From JBLWXV01 sp048267245 (GTDB lineage: Bacteria > Bdellovibrionota > Bacteriovoracia > Bacteriovoracales > Bacteriovoracaceae): a DNA stretch of 64,000 nt. Position numbers and translations under genes: made by a program. Positions 8,386 to 17,594 of this stretch are shown here, one piece after another. The first letter of the stretch is position 1. Each line of letters begins with the position of its first letter. The notes beneath the pieces were generated by a model. That model was not told where the DNA came from, made no database searches, and saw only the letters and a program-made list of their open reading frames with translations. Location of the stretch: NCBI GenBank assembly GCA_048267245.1, contig JBLWXV010000002.1, positions 868,001 to 932,000 of the forward strand, read 5' to 3'.

Positions 8386-8747
8386 AAACTCTAAAATCTC
8401 AAAAAACTAAAGACCTCTACCGAGACTCGCTACAAGTTAAACTCTCTAAGAGTGCAGATGCTCGAGTCTGGTCCAATATTGAAGCAGAGCTTGAGAAGCA
8501 ATCAAAGAAAAAGGGAGCGTGGCTTCAGCTCTCCCTTGCTGCCAGCGTAGTGTGTGCCCTTTTAGTGGTGGTTATCATGCGCAATAGCCCCTCTGCTCCC
8601 AGTCAAAGTGGGGCCGAGTTAGCGGCGAGCGAGATTGACCAGATTACCGATGTGACGCTGGAAATCGATGAAGGGCTCGCCAGTACTCAAATACTAGCCT
8701 ATGAGGACTATGAAGATATGGGCATAGGTAGTGAGTACGAATATTAA
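8382..8747 (+). CDS. Probable membrane anti-sigma factor
   Basis: The 121-residue protein starts at an ATGA overlap with the sigma gene and is therefore probably translationally coupled to it. Residues 1-44 are a cytoplasmic, charged, helical segment (DARVWSNIEAELEKQSKKKG). Residues 46-66 form one membrane span (AWLQLSLAASVVCALLVVVI). The remainder is an acidic periplasmic tail. The zinc-binding HxxxCxxC motif of many anti-sigma domains is absent. The role is inferred from position, size and topology; the sequence itself is not otherwise recognisable. Confidence 0.7.
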   Translation: MKTLKSQKTKDLYRDSLQVKLSKSADARVWSNIEAELEKQSKKKGAWLQLSLAASVVCALLVVVIMRNSPSAPSQSGAELAASEIDQITDVTLEIDEGLASTQILAYEDYEDMGIGSEYEY

Positions 8748-8847
8748 ACACCTGAAATTATTAGGGTAGAAGAAATACTTGGGCCCTTTTTAATACTGGG
8801 CTTAGGTGGTAAAGAGTCTTCAATATTTTATTTTGGAGACTTAGATC

Positions 8848-11322
8848 ATGATGAGAGCTTGGGGCCTGCTTCTGGCCATCACTACCGCTTTACTTATGCG
8901 ATCACAATCGCTTTGGGCGCAGCAGACTCCAGCTGAGACTCTTCTGAGTGCCTACGCCTCTCAGTGTCCTAATGTTCTCACACAAAGTGTGAGGGGATCA
9001 CTCTTAAGCGTTCAGAACTTGGCCAGCGTCATTGCTGAATTTAAGGCCGACACCAATTGTTTTGGTGCTTCAAGTGTGAGCAACGTGGTGACTAGCTACG
9101 ATCGTCTCTATCAAGAGTATGAAGTTTATCAGTCTGATTCGAACTCGCGCGCGGCCCTAGAACATCGCATGGCCCAGTATACGAATATGCTTGCTGATCC
9201 ATCGCTCTCAACTGAGGAGCGCAGTTTTCTCGCCAATGAACTTCTTTTGGCCCAAGCTGATCTCATTAATATGGAAGCCGAAGTTAAGCGCTTTGGACTC
9301 TTTTCTAGTCGCTATGCTACTGGTGCTAGTACGATGCTTGGTAGCGTAGAGGGATTCTTGGGGTCGTGGGCATCTAATCCGGCTTGCTTTAATGGCAAGA
9401 ATTATCTGCTTGCGAGCTTGCTTTCAAATTCACTCATGTCCGCGGCCGCTTTTAGTGCTCCAGGCACTAGGCTGGCCCTTAGTAGCGCAGCAGTTGTGGT
9501 CCAGACGCTCTCAAAATATATTCACGACTTCAAACTCAACAAGGATATTGCAAAGCTTGATGATATCAAGCTCCCCTTGGCCATCTCCTGTGTGAGTGAG
9601 GCGCTCTCAAATCAATTCTGTGAAGCCGATGAATCGATGGATGTGGTTGATCAGTTTAGAGATGATCTCAATTCTGACGAGCCTCAATTTGAAGGGCTGG
9701 AACTCCTTAGCTACCACCTTACAGAATTAGGCCACTGGTTGAGTGAAGTTTACGCAGGATCGGCGATTACTTCTGAAGGGGACTTGGTCAACCGTGAAAA
9801 GCCAATTTTGCAGGCCGAATTTCTTCAGAAAGTCAGGCGCTATACTCAGACCTTTGCAACTCTTCGCCAGCGTATCTTTGAAAATATTAATTCTAGTAAT
9901 GATAAGAGTGAAGCGATCGCCATTGCGATTTCTAGCCTCGTTATGATTATGGAAAACCCCTCGCTCACACCTTCACCATCAAATTCATGGTCTAGTTCGT
10001 CGAGTAGTGTGGAAAACCCAATTTTTGTCTCTCGAGACCGCCAACTTCTGCCCTACAAACTCTATGATGAGACGATCTCAAGTGTGCCAGTTTGCCCTGA
10101 GACACAGAGCTCTTGTAGTAATCTACTTGAGTACGTGCGCTCAAAAGGACTCACTCTTAACTTGAGTGACTGGGCCAGAGCTGTGAACGCGGCAGTGGCC
10201 GTGATTAATGAGACTCTCGATATTGTGAACCTTGAGCGGGCCCGCACAGTCTCTGTGGATTCATACTCAGTGCTCGTTCGCGCCAACCGCGACTTTCGTG
10301 GCGAAGCCAATGCGATTCAAGGCTTAATTAAAGTATTAGACAATGCCAAGAGAATTGAGGGAGTCCTCTATGATATTGGCTGTCGTCTTTCTGATCGAGG
10401 CTGCCAGTCGGGCGAGGCGGGCTTTACTCACCGCTACTATCCACAAATCGTGAATGTCAGAAGAACTTCAGAGCTCACAGAGACAGTTCTCTCCCTCATT
10501 GAAGAGGGCTTTAGACCCGGTCCTATTGATAACGACAAACTCCCAAGAGAGTGTCGAAGTGCAGCTGAGACTTTGCGCACGCTCGGAATCGAAGTTGAAG
10601 GGGATGAGGTCGACAATAAGAGCTTTACCATCACATCGTGTATTACTAATCTCTTAAAGCTTGCTGAGCGAGGCAATGACGTCTACTTTTCAAAGATTAG
10701 GGATATGGTCTCTTATGAATTGGAAGCACGCTTTGCCGCCGGAGACTTTTCTGAGAATGTTGAAGATATTCTCATGGCCACTCGCTCAGATCTTGTGAGC
10801 ACACTTCTCAATTCATACTCAACGGCCAGTCAGTCAATTTCGCTCGCCGAAGTTTATCAGGGACTGCAAACAACTAAGACACTTACCCGTAAAACTTTTG
10901 ATCAGTTTATGGAAGTCTTTGAGAAACCAGTTATCAAAGGCTTAAAGAATCCTGATATGACCAAAGATGAAGTGGCGGCCTACTGCTTTAGGATGCTTCC
11001 TTATCTTGAGAATAAGAAAGATGACTTTATTAAAGAGATTTACGATACTTGTGAGGATGCAAAGCTTAATTTCTACGAGAACGGTCCAACGCTAAAATGG
11101 TCGCATCATGTGGTAAACTATAGAAGTAATTCGGGACTCAGACGTCAAGTCTATGCCGTTAACCCCAAGAAAAGTAGGGAGGATCGCTTCTGCGCTTATC
11201 GCCAGTACATGAGAAAGAATCGTCTCATGGAGCAGAGAAGAACGAGACGCCACTCGGTTTTTAAGGAAGACTTTCAAGCTGCGCAGAAATCGTTAATTCA
11301 TTTTGATAACGGAGTACTTTAA
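8848..11322 (+). CDS. Large exported protein of unknown function
   Basis: The protein has 824 residues with a Sec signal (MMRAWGLLLAITTALLMRS, cleavage near WAQ/Q at about 25). The mature part is mostly helical with scattered cysteines (about a dozen, including pairs such as CPETQSSC and CRLSDRGC), which fits an oxidising periplasm or exterior. A short hydrophobic stretch near residues 185-220 (LLASLLSNSLMSAAAF, then LALSSAAVVV) might be a membrane hairpin. I recognise no enzyme motif. A Ser-rich patch (SNSWSSSSSS) sits near residue 380. A ribosome site GGAG precedes the ATG. It lies downstream of the sigma/anti-sigma pair after a 100-base gap and overlaps the next gene, so the three exported proteins from here to 13199 may be functionally linked. 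Its function is unknown. Confidence 0.6.
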   Translation: MMRAWGLLLAITTALLMRSQSLWAQQTPAETLLSAYASQCPNVLTQSVRGSLLSVQNLASVIAEFKADTNCFGASSVSNVVTSYDRLYQEYEVYQSDSNSRAALEHRMAQYTNMLADPSLSTEERSFLANELLLAQADLINMEAEVKRFGLFSSRYATGASTMLGSVEGFLGSWASNPACFNGKNYLLASLLSNSLMSAAAFSAPGTRLALSSAAVVVQTLSKYIHDFKLNKDIAKLDDIKLPLAISCVSEALSNQFCEADESMDVVDQFRDDLNSDEPQFEGLELLSYHLTELGHWLSEVYAGSAITSEGDLVNREKPILQAEFLQKVRRYTQTFATLRQRIFENINSSNDKSEAIAIAISSLVMIMENPSLTPSPSNSWSSSSSSVENPIFVSRDRQLLPYKLYDETISSVPVCPETQSSCSNLLEYVRSKGLTLNLSDWARAVNAAVAVINETLDIVNLERARTVSVDSYSVLVRANRDFRGEANAIQGLIKVLDNAKRIEGVLYDIGCRLSDRGCQSGEAGFTHRYYPQIVNVRRTSELTETVLSLIEEGFRPGPIDNDKLPRECRSAAETLRTLGIEVEGDEVDNKSFTITSCITNLLKLAERGNDVYFSKIRDMVSYELEARFAAGDFSENVEDILMATRSDLVSTLLNSYSTASQSISLAEVYQGLQTTKTLTRKTFDQFMEVFEKPVIKGLKNPDMTKDEVAAYCFRMLPYLENKKDDFIKEIYDTCEDAKLNFYENGPTLKWSHHVVNYRSNSGLRRQVYAVNPKKSREDRFCAYRQYMRKNRLMEQRRTRRHSVFKEDFQAAQKSLIHFDNGVL

Positions 11323-12196
11323 AAAGATATTCTCATTTCTTCTCCTGGGTGTATCTCTCTACGCCCAGGACACGGCCCAATATGCGACTAGCTCTAGGGC
11401 CCCTGCCTCGCTAAAGCCCAAAGAGTCTCTAGACTTAAAGGTTCACTCAGATACTGACTCAGAAATCTCTACTGAAGCTCTCTTAGCGATAGCTTTTAAG
11501 GAAGTGCGCTCATTACTTGATAAGGTCGCACAGGAGTGTGCAAGCAATGATGACGATTTTCTCTACGAAGGAGCTTTTGATCCTCTATATAACTTAGACG
11601 ATCCAGACAGTGCTAAGGCGATTGCGAGCAATTTTTCATTAGTTCTTACTGAAACAATTTTTACGGCCAAATACGACATCGCACTTGAAAAATATAATAT
11701 CCTAAAGACTCTCAGTGAACTTATTGCTCCTGAGGATCTCATAGAGCTAGAGCAGGGCTTCTTAATATGCGCGACAGAAAAAAGAGAACATTATATCGAG
11801 CTTGTGATGGAGGGGCTCAAAGAGGAGAAATTTAATTTCATCTTTAAAGACATACTCTATTTCGATTTGCTTCGCTACTTAGAGGTTTATTTTAGAAAGT
11901 CTATTCCTGATATTCAATATTACGAGCATACTTTGCGCCTTATTGAGAGCCTAGAGGTCTTAGGGGCAATTCCAACCTCGGAGAAAATATTGATTGATAA
12001 TCTACTTTCTAAAATGCAAGGGATAGAGATGATTGATCAAGATCGACCCGCTGACTTTGACACCTATTCTGAGAGTTCAAAAAATGCTTACCGCTGGGTA
12101 AGATTTATCGAGATTCGGGCAAATAATTTAGAGATCGCCAACGAGATAGGAAGTCGTCTCTATAATCTTTCAAGTGCCTTTGATTCCTCCAAGTGA
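11303..12196 (+). CDS. Exported helical protein of unknown function, paralogue of the next gene product
   Basis: The open frame begins at a TTG inside the end of the preceding gene (20-base overlap) and gives 297 residues with a signal-like N-terminus (FSFLLLGVSLYAQ). No clear ribosome site supports the exact start. The mature protein is helical. Segments around ELIAPEDLIELEQGFLIC and then LRYLEVYFRKS line up with segments in the next gene product (LELKQMEEAFDIC, then LGYLQYRLELY) at similar spacing, so the two look like diverged duplicates. A conserved DDP near residue 80 is shared as well. The family is not recognised. It is probably co-transcribed with the 824-residue gene. Confidence 0.6.
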   Translation: MITEYFKKIFSFLLLGVSLYAQDTAQYATSSRAPASLKPKESLDLKVHSDTDSEISTEALLAIAFKEVRSLLDKVAQECASNDDDFLYEGAFDPLYNLDDPDSAKAIASNFSLVLTETIFTAKYDIALEKYNILKTLSELIAPEDLIELEQGFLICATEKREHYIELVMEGLKEEKFNFIFKDILYFDLLRYLEVYFRKSIPDIQYYEHTLRLIESLEVLGAIPTSEKILIDNLLSKMQGIEMIDQDRPADFDTYSESSKNAYRWVRFIEIRANNLEIANEIGSRLYNLSSAFDSSK

Positions 12197-12205
12197 ATTC
12201 AACAA

Positions 12206-12233
12206 TTGATTCACAATTTCAATGTGCTACTAT
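12206..12233 (+). promoter_or_regulatory. Predicted sigma70-type promoter
   Basis: A -35 box TTGATT (12206-12211) and a -10 box TACTAT (12228-12233) are separated by 16 bases. It overlaps the first possible ATG (12222) of the next gene, which argues for a later start codon. Confidence 0.45.
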
Positions 12234-12266
12234 TTTCTTGAACTTTGTTTAGCCACCGGGGTTTCA

Positions 12267-13199
12267 TTGGATTATAGGTTTCGCCTCATCAGCATTCTTC
12301 TGACCATCACGACCATTGTGATGGTGGTTCTCTACTATATGAATGAGCGCAGCTATCATAACTCTTTTGAGCAAAGATATGGCTCGATGAGTTCTAAAGC
12401 CCTCAAGTCAGCAGCGCCAACTCCAACTCCCAGTCCGAGTCCAGCTACTGGGGGGGCCCTCGCTCCTCCAGTTCCAACTCAGAGTGCGCCCCAGATTGAC
12501 CGCGCTAAATCAGATGAACTCAGAGGGAAGTGGCAAGAGATGAAGCAGATGCTTCAAAGTTCTGCTAGAAAGTGTGAGAGTGCGTTGGCGCGAATCCTTC
12601 CCGATAATTCCTTAATTGATGTTGATGATCCATTCTACGACAATCCCGATGCTGTGGTGGCCAAGTATGTGGATATCCTCCAAGAGGGCCTACTCATTGA
12701 TCAGGCGATGGAGGCGACATCAATCTTTAATGAATCAGTTCTCAATGTTACTGAGATGAATTTTCTTGAACTCAAGCAAATGGAAGAGGCCTTTGATATT
12801 TGTCGCTCCCAACGAGCACTCGTATTTATTGAAACGGTCTTTGAGGCATTCACAAAGAAAATGTGGGCACCAGTCAAAAGGGGACCGTTAATGCAGCAGA
12901 CGCTTGGCTATCTTCAGTACAGACTCGAACTCTATCCCTCTACTGCGCAAAATATCACCTTTTCTCTCAATCTCCTGCTTGGTCTCTCTGTTCAGGGTTT
13001 ACTTCCAAAGGAATTGCAAGCAGATCTCGATGACCTCTATGAAAAAGTCATTGAATCCCAGGAACTCTCGCGCGAACTTCCCAAAATGGATCGCACCCCG
13101 AGTGTAAAGCGCGAGCTCTACCGAGAGAATTATGCCAATAATCGCTACATTGCCGGTGAGTTGCTGGAACTGGTGAAACGAATGGGGAGTGCTTACTAG
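12267..13199 (+). CDS. Membrane-anchored helical protein, paralogue of the preceding product
   Basis: The frame is open from an ATG at 12222, but that codon lies within a predicted promoter, so I favour the in-frame TTG at 12267 (about 310 residues). The N-terminus is a single membrane anchor (RLISILLTITTIVMVVLYYM). A Pro/Ser/Thr-rich linker (PTPTPSPSPATGG) follows, then a helical domain with two conserved cysteines (one in SARKCESAL, one in EAFDICRSQ). The spacing and residues around these match the upstream gene product, indicating a duplicated family. No catalytic motif is recognised. The stop overlaps the stop of the convergent radical SAM gene in the tetranucleotide CTAG. Confidence 0.6.
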   Translation: MDYRFRLISILLTITTIVMVVLYYMNERSYHNSFEQRYGSMSSKALKSAAPTPTPSPSPATGGALAPPVPTQSAPQIDRAKSDELRGKWQEMKQMLQSSARKCESALARILPDNSLIDVDDPFYDNPDAVVAKYVDILQEGLLIDQAMEATSIFNESVLNVTEMNFLELKQMEEAFDICRSQRALVFIETVFEAFTKKMWAPVKRGPLMQQTLGYLQYRLELYPSTAQNITFSLNLLLGLSVQGLLPKELQADLDDLYEKVIESQELSRELPKMDRTPSVKRELYRENYANNRYIAGELLELVKRMGSAY

Positions 13200-14203
13200 T
13201 TTTCCATACAGAGGTAGATCTTCTCACTGGGAAGACCACTTTTTATAAGCTTCTCTTTAACGGCACTCATCATCCAAGCTCGCTGGGCCTTAATGTATCG
13301 AACCTTGCCATCAAAGCTTCTAATGAGCTCGCTACTATGAAAGGAAGAGTTGGGATAATTCTTTTCGACTTGGTGATAAACATCTTTAGTAAAGCGCACG
13401 ACACCAAGAGAGAGGTAGTCAATGCTATCCCAACCGATCTCACTTTTAATTTGGTCGATGAGCTCTTGATACTTTTCAAGCATTTCTTCGCGGTAAATCA
13501 TTGGGTCAAAGTGAATCCCGAGACGATGAGACTCACTTGCGAGTGCTTTCATGGCCCTAATTCGCGCCGCGAGTGGAGGAGTCTTTAAGTCGTGTTCTTT
13601 GACATCCTCGGCCGGAGTGAGGCTAAAGCTCACTTTCACATTAGAAAGGGCCTTTAATTTTAAAAGCTCTTTAATATTGGCCGACTTTGTACGCAGCTCT
13701 AACTTGGCGTTGGGATATTTTGAGAAGAGCTCATAGTAGAGAGGCAACTCGCCGGTGAGATGAGATAGGGCGAGGGAGTCGCTAAATTCTCCCGCGTGAA
13801 ACCAAGGAGAGTGAGAGTCCTCTGTCTCCAAGATAGTCTTTTCTATCTCAGCTAGAATTTCATCGTGATTAACAAAGAAAACCAGATCGGGAGAGTGGAA
13901 GTGTCCTTGGAGGTAGCAGTAGGTACACTCGTAAATACAATTATAAGCGTGGATATAGTAATAGTGTGGGTCTCCTGCCTGGCCATAGGCGTCTGGGGCG
14001 GGCTTGACTAGCGTTCCTCTTTTTTTGGCCACAAAGAGCTGCAAGTCTTCTCTCTTTTGAAGATAGGGCTTTTTAACTCGATTAAAAATCTCTTCAGCAT
14101 CGTCAATTACTTTGACTGGAACTTTAGAAAAGCGCTCTCGCAAGTTTTGGACAACTTGGCTATCAATGACCTCTCTCTCTATTAACAGTCGACTAAACAT
14201 CAA
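13196..14203 (-). CDS. Spore photoproduct lyase-like radical SAM protein
   Basis: The 335-residue protein has the radical SAM motif CIYECTYCYLQGHF near residue 90 (CxxxCxxC followed by YLQ, typical of spore photoproduct lyase relatives). It also has WFHAGEFSDSLALSHLTGE, LELRTKSANI and the C-terminal IYLCMEN that ends SPL-family proteins. Genuine SPL repairs the thymine dimer of spores; homologues in non-sporulating bacteria have no settled role. Its start overlaps the end of the upstream nucleoside phosphorylase-like gene by 11 bases, so both are probably made from one mRNA. DNA repair is a reasonable guess, not demonstrated. Confidence 0.8.
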   Translation of the reverse strand: MMFSRLLIEREVIDSQVVQNLRERFSKVPVKVIDDAEEIFNRVKKPYLQKREDLQLFVAKKRGTLVKPAPDAYGQAGDPHYYYIHAYNCIYECTYCYLQGHFHSPDLVFFVNHDEILAEIEKTILETEDSHSPWFHAGEFSDSLALSHLTGELPLYYELFSKYPNAKLELRTKSANIKELLKLKALSNVKVSFSLTPAEDVKEHDLKTPPLAARIRAMKALASESHRLGIHFDPMIYREEMLEKYQELIDQIKSEIGWDSIDYLSLGVVRFTKDVYHQVEKNYPNSSFHSSELIRSFDGKVRYIKAQRAWMMSAVKEKLIKSGLPSEKIYLCMEN

Positions 14204-15224
14204 ACTGCCCCGCCTCTATGACAGCTTTGAGCTCTGTGAGCGAGAACTTAGAGAGCGCCTGTTGTAAGCGCTCTAAATCCGCTTCAGTCTGGAGTTGAAA
14301 TTTTAGATTTAAGTGAGTGCTCTCAAGTGGCCAGGGATAGCTAACTTGAATGCCACTCTCTCTTAGACTCTTTGTTTTTTCAAAGATTTCATCTTCTAGT
14401 TTCTCTCGAAAAGGGTTCAGGGCGCGCGAGAGATTTTTAATCAGGGCGAGAGTCCTCTCTTTGGGGCGATCAAATTCTTGGGACTCTAATTTCTTTATAT
14501 GAGAATGAAAAACCTCAGCTCCTAGCTTTGCTTTAAGTCCTAGGAGTTGTCTCTCAAGCGTGGTCGTGAGGTAGAAGAGACCTAGATTATCTTCACTAAA
14601 GAGTTCGCTTGACTCGCTAGCCTCGTTCACTGTTCTGGTTGTGCCTTCATAGTAGCTCTTCAGTGAGTGCGACCAAGTGATTGCTTGCTCTTTGACGATC
14701 TCACAAAGTTGAGACGACTGCTGTGCTGGTAGGTCGCTAATGAGTTTGAAAGCGCGCCACGGGGTTTTAAAGACTTCGCACACTGAGGCTATCGACCATA
14801 GTTCGCGCTCAACTAGGGGAGCAAAATTGTCGAGGGCATCGGCCTTGTCTTTTGAGAGCACGCGCTCTTTGGCGCTAATGCAGTCAATAGAGGCGCTCTC
14901 GTCACTTGAAGTGAAGCTTTTAAATTCGCCCTGGGCGTAAACGGTTCTCACTGAATAAATACTCTCAGTTTCAAGACCGGGGCGAACCCCGGCACAGACC
15001 CCGAGATTTATGACTTCACCGATTTCCCTAAAACGCGTGAGCACACTGGCCAGGCGCTCTCTAGGTGTCCATAGGCCTTCGCCGCAAATGAGGATGAGAC
15101 CAAGTTCCGGATGGGAGTGAAGCCCTTCGAAGGGGTGTGCCAGCGCAGTGGCGCCAGCGAGGAAGGCGCTTGCCTCGGCGCGGTGAGCAAAAACCAGTAA
15201 TGTCTCATAGTTGAAGTCTTGCAT
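14193..15224 (-). CDS. Nucleoside phosphorylase-like protein with extra C-terminal domain
   Basis: The protein has 343 residues from the ATG at 15224 (an in-frame start at 15260 is less likely). Residues 1-190 resemble the nucleoside phosphorylase/nucleosidase fold: LLVFAHRAEASAFL, LILICGEG, then EVINLGVCAGVRPGLE and SVCEVFKTPWRAFKLISD, equivalent to the ligand and metal-side strands of MTA/SAH nucleosidases. Residues 200-343 form a helical extension of unknown origin. It is coupled to the SPL-like radical SAM gene. A nucleosidase next to a radical SAM enzyme could remove 5'-deoxyadenosine, the by-product of that chemistry; this is inference from the pairing. Confidence 0.6.
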   Translation of the reverse strand: MQDFNYETLLVFAHRAEASAFLAGATALAHPFEGLHSHPELGLILICGEGLWTPRERLASVLTRFREIGEVINLGVCAGVRPGLETESIYSVRTVYAQGEFKSFTSSDESASIDCISAKERVLSKDKADALDNFAPLVERELWSIASVCEVFKTPWRAFKLISDLPAQQSSQLCEIVKEQAITWSHSLKSYYEGTTRTVNEASESSELFSEDNLGLFYLTTTLERQLLGLKAKLGAEVFHSHIKKLESQEFDRPKERTLALIKNLSRALNPFREKLEDEIFEKTKSLRESGIQVSYPWPLESTHLNLKFQLQTEADLERLQQALSKFSLTELKAVIEAGQFDV

Positions 15225-15286
15225 GTTGCCCCTTATAGTGCGCAAAACAAGCGGTGTCACCCGCTAAGCACTCGCCAGGATAGATA

Positions 15287-16243
15287 ATGGATAAGATCTC
15301 ACTTTTTAAGAGCTTGAATTTGGGAAACCTCGGCTTTGGCGCCGCCAGTATTAGTGGGGAAGAAGGGGGTTACTCCTTTGGCCGCATGAGTGAAGAAGAC
15401 GCCCTCTCTCTAGTGAGGGAAGCCTTTGAACGCGGGATAAAGCTCTTTGATAGCGCTCCGATATACGGCTTTGGCCAGAGTGAGCGTCGTCTGGGGATGG
15501 CCTTTAGGCCCAGTGAGCGCGAGCGGGTCTTTTTAATCTCTAAGTGTGGCGTGAGCTGGCACGACAATCGCCGCGTGAATATGACCAACGACCCGCAGGT
15601 CTGCCTGGGCATGCTTCATCAGTCACTAAAAGATTTTAAGAGTGATTACATCGACCTCTACATGGTTCACTGGCCAGATGAAAAGGTCGATATCAGAGCA
15701 ACTCTTGAGCCCCTAGCTAGAGCGCAGGAGCAAGGAAAAATAAAGTACCTGGGCCTATGTAACACCAACCCCGAAGAGTTGGCCCTCGCCCAAGAAGTGG
15801 CGCCAATGAAAGTGGTTCAAAACGAGCTCAATCTCTTTTCTCGCGCGAGCGTTTCATTTATTGAAGAGTCCCTTGCTGCGCAGGCGATAAGTTTTATGAG
15901 CTGGGGAACATTTGATAAGGGCATCCTCACCGGTAGAGTTTCAAAGTCGAGGAGCTTTGACTCTTCTGATTGTCGCTCGTGGGCGCCCTGGTGGAAGGCC
16001 ATTAAAAAGGACGAGCGCTATAAAGTGGTTGAAAAACTCAGTGAGCTCTTAAAAGACACCCCCTATACGCTTCAGTCGCTGGCAATGGCCCATAATCTTT
16101 CAATTTCTGGAGTGGACATGGTTCTTTGTGGAATGCGATCAACCGAGCAGCTTGAGAGCGCCCTCTTGGCCAGTGAATCTTTGGCCTCTGGGGAGATCAT
16201 TGCTGAAGCGCTTGAGATCAGTCGTCAGGTGAGAGGGGAGTAG
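15287..16243 (+). CDS. Aldo/keto reductase family oxidoreductase
   Basis: The 318-residue protein has the (beta/alpha)8 AKR landmarks. The segment GIKLFDSAPIYGFGQSERRLG carries the catalytic Asp and Tyr, LISKCG the Lys and DYIDLYMVHWPD the His. The C-terminal part has LGLCNTNPEEL and VVQNELNLFSR, and the NADPH-binding end includes VDMVLCGMRSTEQLESALLA. Members reduce aldehydes or ketones with NADPH, and the substrate cannot be told from the sequence. It is transcribed divergently from the nucleoside phosphorylase-like gene with about 60 bases between start codons. Confidence 0.9.
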   Translation: MDKISLFKSLNLGNLGFGAASISGEEGGYSFGRMSEEDALSLVREAFERGIKLFDSAPIYGFGQSERRLGMAFRPSERERVFLISKCGVSWHDNRRVNMTNDPQVCLGMLHQSLKDFKSDYIDLYMVHWPDEKVDIRATLEPLARAQEQGKIKYLGLCNTNPEELALAQEVAPMKVVQNELNLFSRASVSFIEESLAAQAISFMSWGTFDKGILTGRVSKSRSFDSSDCRSWAPWWKAIKKDERYKVVEKLSELLKDTPYTLQSLAMAHNLSISGVDMVLCGMRSTEQLESALLASESLASGEIIAEALEISRQVRGE

Positions 16244-16339
16244 GCTTTCCTTATTACAGGGTGTTGGACGATCATTGCCAATGTGTGTCAGATATGGTTG
16301 AAATGCCCCATATTTTCCCTGATCTTTGAAGGAGATACC

Positions 16340-16663
16340 GTGAAGAAGCTCGTGCTCTGCGCTCTTGCCATTGTTGCCCTCAATTTTTTCTACACAAGCC
16401 CCGCTGACGCTTCATTTGTAGTGATTAATCCACATGTGAGTGTTGCTCCCAATGCTGTGGTGGCCACTGTGGTCAATCCCTATGGGCGTCCAATAATTTG
16501 TTCTGGATTTGCCTACGGCCGCGCCGCATATTCGGGCACAGTTTTTAACTCGTACATGAACGGGATCGTGATCTACCCAGGTGGATTCTACAATCTTCAC
16601 GTCTATAATCAGTGGGAACCGTTTGCCAACGGATGGGCCAATATTCAGTGCCGCCTATACTAG
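16340..16663 (+). CDS. Small exported protein of unknown function
   Basis: The GTG at 16340 is chosen because AAGGAGA lies seven bases before it; an upstream in-frame ATG at 16283 has no ribosome site. The 107-residue product begins with a signal peptide (VKKLVLCALAIVALNFFYTS, cleavage near DAS/F). The mature part is about 80 residues, beta-rich, Gly/Tyr/Asn-rich with two cysteines (one in IICSGFAYG, one in NIQCRLY), probably a disulphide-linked beta sandwich. No family is recognised. The stop overlaps the convergent gene's stop in CTAG. Confidence 0.6.
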   Translation: MKKLVLCALAIVALNFFYTSPADASFVVINPHVSVAPNAVVATVVNPYGRPIICSGFAYGRAAYSGTVFNSYMNGIVIYPGGFYNLHVYNQWEPFANGWANIQCRLY

Positions 16664-17535
16664 TAGGCGGTTCGCGCTAGGCGCGGGATGCGACCTTTAA
16701 GGCGGTAGGCCTTAGATCGCAGATCGCGCTCAAAGTAGTGGCCACTAAAAGTCCCGCGCACGCGGTTCAGGGTGAGATAGACAAAAGAAGTCTTGCCGGT
16801 CATGACAATAATCCCTTGATCATCTTCGGGGTGAACAAAGAAGTATGAACCAGCATTCTCACTGGTTGAAGTACTAAATACTCCGCGCTTTTCATCCGAG
16901 AGTTCTACTCCGCCAGTACCCTTAAATTCTTTGCCATCAAAAACAAAGTCCGAACGAATTGAAAGGTAGTAGGTTTTATCTCCAGCGTCGTTGAGGAGAA
17001 TTTCACCTTTTGATGTTCCTTGCAGGCGATCAAAGATTGTCGAGTGGCGCGAAACCGGGGAGGCTTCTGCAAGGAAGCGAGTCGGGTCTTTGAGGGTGCC
17101 ATCCTCGTTAAAGAAGTCACTCTTTTTCATGGTGCGAGCAATTTTCTCAAAGACACTTACTGTCTCAGAAAAATTTGAGTTCTCAGCAAGAGGAGTGGAG
17201 GCCAGGGTGGGAAGGGCAGAGCCTGACTCTTTAGAAACTTCGCCCCATAATCTGGCCCATTCATTATTCTTAACACCGAGATTGAAAGTTTCAAGTGTGG
17301 CCTTGGTGGCCTTGCCAAGAATGGAGAGGGCGCGGGCTTGCTTGCGCTCTGGATCTTCAATGCTCTCCCAGGCGCCCATTTCTTTGCGGTCAATTTGCTT
17401 AAAGCTCTTTGCTAGAGAGGCCACTTTGGGGGCCATTTCATTGGCTTGCTCAGTCTCAAATTCAGAGACACTTCCAAAGTAGAAGCCGACGGCAAATGAG
17501 AATATAACGCCAAAGACGATTATTTTATTATCCAC
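16660..17535 (-). CDS. Signal-anchored exported protein of unknown function
   Basis: The protein has 291 residues with an N-terminal membrane anchor or signal (IIVFGVIFSFAVGFYFGSV). Residues 30-150 are helical and charged. The second half is beta-rich, with TYYLSIRSDFVFDGKEFKG, GSYFFVHPEDDQGIIVMTG and FVYLTLNRVRGTFSGHYF, suggesting a barrel or jelly-roll domain in the periplasm. It has no cysteine. I recognise no family. It is monocistronic and convergent with the small exported gene at 16340-16663. Confidence 0.6.
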   Translation of the reverse strand: MDNKIIVFGVIFSFAVGFYFGSVSEFETEQANEMAPKVASLAKSFKQIDRKEMGAWESIEDPERKQARALSILGKATKATLETFNLGVKNNEWARLWGEVSKESGSALPTLASTPLAENSNFSETVSVFEKIARTMKKSDFFNEDGTLKDPTRFLAEASPVSRHSTIFDRLQGTSKGEILLNDAGDKTYYLSIRSDFVFDGKEFKGTGGVELSDEKRGVFSTSTSENAGSYFFVHPEDDQGIIVMTGKTSFVYLTLNRVRGTFSGHYFERDLRSKAYRLKGRIPRLARTAY

Positions 17536-17594
17536 GTCATTAGTTTAAAAAACTTTCGCTCGCCTGTCTGTTAAAAAGATTGTAGCCATAGAGG

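Noticed and set aside
16991..17482. 163-residue forward frame
   Set aside because: Antisense to the exported gene at 16660-17535 and lacks a ribosome site.
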